Source: Thalassotalea euphylliae
Lineage (GTDB): Bacteria > Pseudomonadota > Gammaproteobacteria > Enterobacterales > Alteromonadaceae
DNA length: 64,000 bases
Assembly (NCBI RefSeq): GCF_003390395.1
Contig: NZ_QUOV01000001.1
Span: 3,472,001-3,536,000, forward strand
Direction of reading: 5' to 3'
Positions 59,978-64,000 of this stretch are shown here, piece by piece. Position 1 is the first letter of the stretch; each line of letters opens with the position of its first letter. The translations under genes were made by a program, and so were the position numbers. The notes under the pieces are model-generated. The model was not told the DNA's origin. It ran no database searches and worked only from the letters and a program-made list of their open reading frames with translations.

Positions 59978-60004
59978 AAAAAAGGCAGCTTACGCTGCCT
60001 TTTT
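59978..60004 (-). terminator. Intrinsic terminator downstream of petC
   Basis: AAGGCAGC and GCTGCCTT form the stem with a small loop, flanked by A- and T-runs; 28 bases after petC. It ends the cytochrome bc1 operon. Confidence 0.9.
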
Positions 60005-60032
60005 AAACTTGTGGTGCTAGTTCACTAAGAGA

Positions 60033-60731
60033 TTAGTGAACGTCACGCCAGTATTCTTTCTTCAAGAAGTAAGAAAGCACAAATAGAATGAATAGGAAGC
60101 CAATAACCCACTTACCTAACGTCTTACGCTCTAGTTTGTTCGGCTCACCAACGTACTCAAGGAAGTTAGTTAAGTCACGAGCAAACTCGTCGTATTCAGC
60201 TTCGGTCATGGTGCCGCCAACTGGTGCAGATAACACACCGTGCTCGTCCATCGTGCGAATACCTTGCAGGTTTTGCAATACGTGTGGCATACCAACGTCT
60301 TTAAATACTTTGTTGTTCACGCCAAATGGACGAGACTCATCAACGTAGAAAGAACGTAAGTAAGTGTAGATCCAGTCTGGGCTACGGAAACGAGCTTCAA
60401 GTGTTAAATCTGGTGGCGCAGCACCAAACCATGCAGCAGCTTCTTTCGCTGGCATTGTATTAGTGATGTGATCACCCACTTTTTCACCAGTGAACATCCA
60501 CTCAGCTTTACCTTCTTCGTCACTAATACCTAAATCAGCAAACGTGCGGTTGTAACGTTGGTACTGAAGCTGGTGACAACCAAGACAGTAGTTGATGTAT
60601 GACTTAAAACCACGCTTTAGCGATTCTTTATCTGATAAGTCGTTATTCGCCGCATCCAATGGAATGCTTGGACCAGCTGCGAATGCGAATACCGGCAATA
60701 CAGCCAATAAAGTAATAAAAAGCTTTCTCAT
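60033..60731 (-). CDS. petC: ubiquinol-cytochrome c reductase, cytochrome c1 subunit
   Basis: A 232-residue c-type cytochrome. After a signal peptide (cleavage near AFA, residue 18), the haem site is CLGCH (C49, C52, H53); the distal Met ligand is probably in VGMPHVLQNL. A single C-terminal helix (VIGFLFILFVLSYFL) anchors it to the inner membrane, with the haem domain in the periplasm. Last gene of petABC, overlapping petB by one base. Confidence 0.96.
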   Translation of the reverse strand: MRKLFITLLAVLPVFAFAAGPSIPLDAANNDLSDKESLKRGFKSYINYCLGCHQLQYQRYNRTFADLGISDEEGKAEWMFTGEKVGDHITNTMPAKEAAAWFGAAPPDLTLEARFRSPDWIYTYLRSFYVDESRPFGVNNKVFKDVGMPHVLQNLQGIRTMDEHGVLSAPVGGTMTEAEYDEFARDLTNFLEYVGEPNKLERKTLGKWVIGFLFILFVLSYFLKKEYWRDVH

Positions 60732-61993
60732 TATTTGGTCACCCTTTCTGGTACTGGCTTAGTGTTTTCATTCTTCGAGTACAACCAAATGGCTAAGAAG
60801 AAACCGAAGTAACCAATAGTTGCAATTGAACCTACTAAGTTAGCAGTGTCTGATGCTGGTAATGTACCTAGAATACCTAGGATAACGAAACAGATAGCAA
60901 ACTGCGTTAAGTTCAATAAGTGCCACTTGCTACGGTAACGAATTGACTTCACCGTACCGCGGTCACACCAAGGTAAGGCAAATAGTACACCGATTGCTGC
61001 GAACATTAATAAGGTACCCATTAACTTGTCTGGAACAACACGTAAAATCGTGTAGAACGGACCGAAGTACCATACTGGCGCGATGTGCTCAGGTGTTTTA
61101 AGGCCATTTGCAGGCGTGAAGTTAGGCGCCTCTAAGAAGTAACCGCCGCCTTCTGGGAAGAAGAACATTACCCAACAGAAGAAAATAAGGAAACCAGCAA
61201 CACCCATAATATCTTTTACTGTGTAGTATGGGTGGAACGGAATCGCATCAACAATGTCGTACTTATCAGCGTACTGTTTGTGGAACTTGAACTTAGAAAG
61301 CTCTTCAGGCTTCATGCTACCTTTAGGCTTCTTAATGTTCGTACCGTCTGGGTTGTTAGAACCTACTTCATGTAGTGCTAAAATGTGCAAGAACACAAGT
61401 ACGACAAGTACTAATGGTAATGCAATTACGTGTAGCGCGAAGAAACGGTTAAGCGTTGCACCAGAGATAACGTAGTCACCTTTGATCCAAGTTGCTAAGT
61501 CTTCACCCACAACAGGTATTGCACCGAATAAGGAGATAATTACCTGTGCCCCCCAGTAACTCATGTTACCCCAAGGCAATAAGTAACCCATGAATGCTTC
61601 AGCCATTAATACTAAGAAGATTAGCATACCGAAGATCCACAGTAGCTCGCGCGGTTTTTGGTATGAACCGTACATTAAGCCACGGAACATATGTAAGTAA
61701 ACCACAACGAAGAATGCTGACGCACCTGTTGAGTGCATATAGCGTAGCAACCAACCGTAATCAACATCACGCATGATGTATTCAATAGAAGCAAACGCAC
61801 CGTCACCTGATGGCTCGTAGTTCATGGTTAACCAGATACCCGTTAGGATTTGGTTAACCAGTACTAACATGGCTAGTGAGCCAAAGAAGTACCAAAAGTT
61901 AAAGTTTTTCGGTGCAGGGTACTGCACAACGTGTTTATTCATCGCTTCCATTACTGGAAGACGCTGTTCTATCCAAGCCAGAAAATTATTCAT
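60731..61993 (-). CDS. petB: ubiquinol-cytochrome c reductase, cytochrome b subunit
   Basis: A 420-residue membrane cytochrome b with about eight helices. The paired haem-ligand histidines lie in YMHSTGASAFFVVVYLHMFRG and in HVIALPLVLVVLVFLHILALH. The Qo-site motif is PVWY (HIAPVWYFGPFY), the form usual in gammaproteobacteria instead of PEWY. It overlaps petA and petC by one base each, giving tight translational coupling. Confidence 0.97.
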   Translation of the reverse strand: MNNFLAWIEQRLPVMEAMNKHVVQYPAPKNFNFWYFFGSLAMLVLVNQILTGIWLTMNYEPSGDGAFASIEYIMRDVDYGWLLRYMHSTGASAFFVVVYLHMFRGLMYGSYQKPRELLWIFGMLIFLVLMAEAFMGYLLPWGNMSYWGAQVIISLFGAIPVVGEDLATWIKGDYVISGATLNRFFALHVIALPLVLVVLVFLHILALHEVGSNNPDGTNIKKPKGSMKPEELSKFKFHKQYADKYDIVDAIPFHPYYTVKDIMGVAGFLIFFCWVMFFFPEGGGYFLEAPNFTPANGLKTPEHIAPVWYFGPFYTILRVVPDKLMGTLLMFAAIGVLFALPWCDRGTVKSIRYRSKWHLLNLTQFAICFVILGILGTLPASDTANLVGSIATIGYFGFFLAIWLYSKNENTKPVPERVTK

Positions 61994-62583
61994 TATGCAT
62001 CTCCTGGGGCAACACCAATTAGTAAGGTGTCTTCGTTAGGGAAAGAATGGTCTGGAACTGATAAATTAAGTGGTGCAGGAACACCTTGGAAAACTCGACC
62101 GGCCATATCGAACTTAGAACCGTGACATGGACAGAAGAAACCGTCTTTAACACCAGCTACGTGTTGTTCGAAATCACCTTTGTGATGAGTAGGTGCACAA
62201 CCTAAGTGAGTACAAACACCGAGTGCAACCATGATCTCAGGCTTAATTGAGCGATGTGCGTTTTTCACATACTCTGGCTGTTGTGGTTCTTCTGAGTTCG
62301 GATCACGAAGTTGACCATCATGCTTTGGTAATGCCGAAATAATTTCGTCAGTACGACGAATTACATATACAGGTTTACCACGCCATTCAGCACGAACTAG
62401 TTGACCAGGCTCGATTTTACTCACATTGACTTCAACCGGAGCACCAGCAGCTTTCGCTCTGGCACTAGGGTTCCAAGAACCAATGAAAGGCACAGCCACA
62501 CCAACAACACCTACACCACCAACAACCGAAGTTGCAGCAGTTAAAAAGCGTCGTCGGCCGTTATTCACGGGCGCATTGCTCAT
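61993..62583 (-). CDS. petA: ubiquinol-cytochrome c reductase, Rieske iron-sulfur subunit
   Basis: A 196-residue Rieske protein. The N-terminus has a twin-arginine-type motif (RRRFLTAA) and one helix. The [2Fe-2S] ligands are C124 and H126 in CTHLGC, and C151 and H154 in CPCHGS, with C129 and C153 forming the disulphide. First gene of the bc1 operon. Confidence 0.97.
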   Translation of the reverse strand: MSNAPVNNGRRRFLTAATSVVGGVGVVGVAVPFIGSWNPSARAKAAGAPVEVNVSKIEPGQLVRAEWRGKPVYVIRRTDEIISALPKHDGQLRDPNSEEPQQPEYVKNAHRSIKPEIMVALGVCTHLGCAPTHHKGDFEQHVAGVKDGFFCPCHGSKFDMAGRVFQGVPAPLNLSVPDHSFPNEDTLLIGVAPGDA

Positions 62584-62821
62584 TCAAATTCTCCAATTAA
62601 TTTACAAACTCAATCACATAGATGATAATGGTTCTTATTCAAGCACTATCAGCCAGTTACTTGAGCTAACTAGCGACAAAAAAATTTTTTCGATCATAAA
62701 GAAAACCCCCTATTTTTACAAGGTAATTAACCCTTGTTTACGTGAGTTTATTTAAAATAGTGACAAAATATTTCAAGGCGAAAAACAGATTGGCGAAAGC
62801 TTAAACAATTTAAATTTTGGA

Positions 62822-62993
62822 CATAAAAAATCGTTATATAGCCGCTTTTGATATCGAGAACTTGAATGATTATGTTGCGAGAATTGAACTAGTTAACTTG
62901 AGTTAGCTGCTTTGAGTAATCCAACCTTCTTACGTTCGACTTTGCGCTACTGCTAGAATGTACCGATCAGCACCTTATCGTTCGAACGACAGG
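62822..62993 (-). repeat. rpsI-tail repeat, most decayed copy (third duplicate)
   Basis: A 172-bp unit. The terminator hairpin is broken (TCGTTATATAGCCGC), but the AAGCTTAA-like linker and the part matching rpsI codons KVERKKVGL (GCGCAAAGTCGAACGTAAG on the minus strand) are still recognisable. It joins the next unit at CGAACGACAGGCATAAA. Confidence 0.8.
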
Positions 62994-63167
62994 CATAAAA
63001 AATCCGACATATAGCCGGTTTTTGACATCGAAAACGTAAATATTAACGTTTTGAGCATTGAGGACGTTAACTTGAATTAGCTACTTTGAGTAAGCCAACC
63101 TTCTTAAGCTCGACTTTGCGCTGCTGCTATAATTTTCCATTCTGCACCTTGTCACACGAACGACAGA
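62994..63167 (-). repeat. rpsI-tail repeat, second duplicate
   Basis: A 174-bp unit with a near-intact terminator (one change kept as a G-U pair) at about 63000-63023, the rpsI stop and terminal codons (TCAAAACGTTAA on the minus strand, stop at 63043-63045) and the KVERKK region. Frame is broken by an internal stop. Confidence 0.85.
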
Positions 63168-63342
63168 CATAAAAAACCGGCATATAGCCGGTTTTTTGAT
63201 TTTGAAAACGTAATATTAACGTTTTGAGCATTGAGGGCGTTAACTTGGATTAGCTGCTTTGTGTAAACCAACCTTCTTACGGTCTGCTTTAGGCCATTGC
63301 TAAAGTGTAAACGCACAGCCGCTATATTCAGAGAACAACAGA
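63168..63342 (-). repeat. rpsI-tail repeat, first duplicate (closest to rpsI)
   Basis: A 175-bp unit with an intact terminator (63171-63198), a copy of the rpsI end (stop at 63216-63218; reading RKKVGLHKA, then a stop, then RPQCSKR) and a diverged remainder. It differs from native rpsI by an insertion of about 10 bases that is also found in the other duplicates. Confidence 0.88.
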
Positions 63343-63345
63343 CAT

Positions 63346-63374
63346 AAAAAAAACCGGCATATAGCCGGTTTTTT
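63346..63374 (-). terminator. Intrinsic terminator of the rplM-rpsI operon
   Basis: AACCGGC, a short loop, GCCGGTT, with A- and T-runs on both sides, 20 bases after rpsI. Copies of it recur in the downstream tandem units. Confidence 0.92.
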
Positions 63375-63393
63375 GATTTTGAAAACGTAAATA

Positions 63394-63786
63394 TTAACGT
63401 TTTGAGAATTGAGGACGTTTACGTGCTTTATGTAAACCAACCTTCTTACGCTCAACTTTACGCGCGTCACGAGTAACGAAACCTGCTTTACGTAGGTCAC
63501 CACGTAATGCTTCGTCGTACTGCATAAGTGCACGAGTGATACCGTGACGGATAGCACCAGCTTGGCCTGTGCTACCACCACCAGTAACAGTGATGTTTAA
63601 GTCGAACTTCTCTAATAACTCAACTAACTCAAGAGGTTGACGAACAACCATACGAGCAGTTTCACGAGCGAAGTATTCAGAAATATCGCGTTTGTTAATG
63701 GTAATGGTACCGTTACCTGCTTTCATGAACACACGAGCAGTAGAGCTCTTGCGACGACCAGTACCGTAATATTGATTATCAGCCAT
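63394..63786 (-). CDS. rpsI: 30S ribosomal protein S9
   Basis: A 130-residue S9 (E. coli 130). Sequence starts [20 protein letters not shown] and ends [17 protein letters not shown], the C-terminal tail that reaches the P-site tRNA. The [15 protein letters not shown] segment is family-diagnostic. It follows rplM with 3 bp between stop and start. Its last about 25 codons are duplicated in three downstream tandem units. Confidence 0.98.
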   Translation of the reverse strand: MADNQYYGTGRRKSSTARVFMKAGNGTITINKRDISEYFARETARMVVRQPLELVELLEKFDLNITVTGGGSTGQAGAIRHGITRALMQYDEALRGDLRKAGFVTRDARKVERKKVGLHKARKRPQFSKR

Positions 63787-63789
63787 GGG

Positions 63790-64000
63790 TTACAGCTCCA
63801 AAACTTGTGGTTGTTGTGCAGCATGCTTGTGCTCAGGACCAGCATACACTTTTAACTTACGGTACATTTGACGACCTAAAGGACCTTTAGGAAGCATACC
63901 TTTAACTGCGAATTCGATAGCACGCTCAGGCGCTTTATCGATAAGCTTTTCGAAGCTAATTTGCTTCAAACCACCAGGGAACTCAGTGTGCGAGTAGTAG
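63790..64000 (-). CDS. rplM: 50S ribosomal protein L13, C-terminal part (cut by window edge)
   Basis: The 69 C-terminal residues plus stop codon are visible: [19 protein letters not shown], then [20 protein letters not shown] and the end [13 protein letters not shown]. This matches L13. The gene continues beyond base 64000. It is upstream of rpsI in the conserved rplM-rpsI operon. Confidence 0.97.
   Translation of the reverse strand, partial: YYSHTEFPGGLKQISFEKLIDKAPERAIEFAVKGMLPKGPLGRQMYRKLKVYAGPEHKHAAQQPQVLEL

Noticed and set aside
62822..63393. CRISPR array or integron-like repeats downstream of rpsI
   Set aside because: The periodic units are whole 172-175-bp duplications that contain the end of rpsI; there are no short repeats with unique spacers.
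63300..63581. Open frame of 93 codons overlapping rpsI on the same strand
   Set aside because: It is an alternative frame of rpsI and the downstream repeat, without a ribosome-binding site or recognisable protein.

Overview
The window is an AT-rich gammaproteobacterial chromosome segment, most likely from a marine member of the Alteromonadales (Colwellia/Thalassotalea-like). The evidence for this is an E. coli-like gene order through the pdh, nadC-pil-coaE-zapD-yacG, secA-lpxC and dcw clusters, typical gammaproteobacterial protein lengths, and neighbours common in marine relatives. The genus assignment is inference. There are no rRNA or tRNA genes, prophages, CRISPR arrays or complete insertion sequences.

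Layout. 1-2.6 kb: the tail of an EAL-domain protein, a DUF2132 protein, an alpha/beta hydrolase and a LysE-type exporter. 2.7-8.7 kb: two divergently transcribed AcnB-type aconitases, one E. coli-like and one of the long type I associate with Bacteroidota. 8.7-18.2 kb: a small secreted protein, then (all minus strand) ampD-ampE and pdhR-aceE-aceF-lpd. 18.4-27.4 kb (plus strand): a membrane-anchored retropepsin-like protease, nadC, two tandem type IV pilins, pilB, pilC, pilD, coaE, zapD and yacG. 27.4-50.4 kb (minus strand): the division and cell-wall cluster in the order mraZ-rsmH-ftsL-ftsI-murE-murF-mraY-murD-ftsW-murG-murC-ddl-ftsQ-ftsA-ftsZ, followed by lpxC, an M23 peptidase, secA and mutT. 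50.8-54.7 kb: an iron(III) ABC transporter with a Fur-like box. 54.7-58.3 kb: a TauE-type permease, a YcxB-like protein, an HDOD protein and a CoA-transferase. 58.7-64 kb (minus strand): sspA-sspB, the cytochrome bc1 operon petABC, and rplM-rpsI.

How the genes work together. PdhR, AceE, AceF and Lpd link pyruvate to acetyl-CoA, and the two aconitases act next in the TCA cycle. AmpD recycles peptidoglycan fragments, while the mur/fts cluster builds new wall and the divisome. PilABCD assemble a type IV pilus. The bc1 complex serves respiration, and the Fbp-type transporter supplies iron for the Fe-S and haem enzymes.

The most unusual signals are outside genes. (1) Three intergenic elements (1661-1926, 58353-58616 and, more divergent, 27871-28122) share a two-hairpin plan: the loop motifs are conserved while the stem sequences change in a compensatory way. 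(2) Three decaying tandem copies (period 172-175 bp) of the rpsI 3' end plus its terminator lie downstream of rpsI. (3) The second pilin starts 3 bases after the first pilin's terminator and has no visible ribosome-binding site. (4) Four 15-bp tandem repeats run up to the start codon of the retropepsin-like gene. Candidate operators for PdhR, MraZ (three boxes at 10-bp spacing) and Fur can be read directly.
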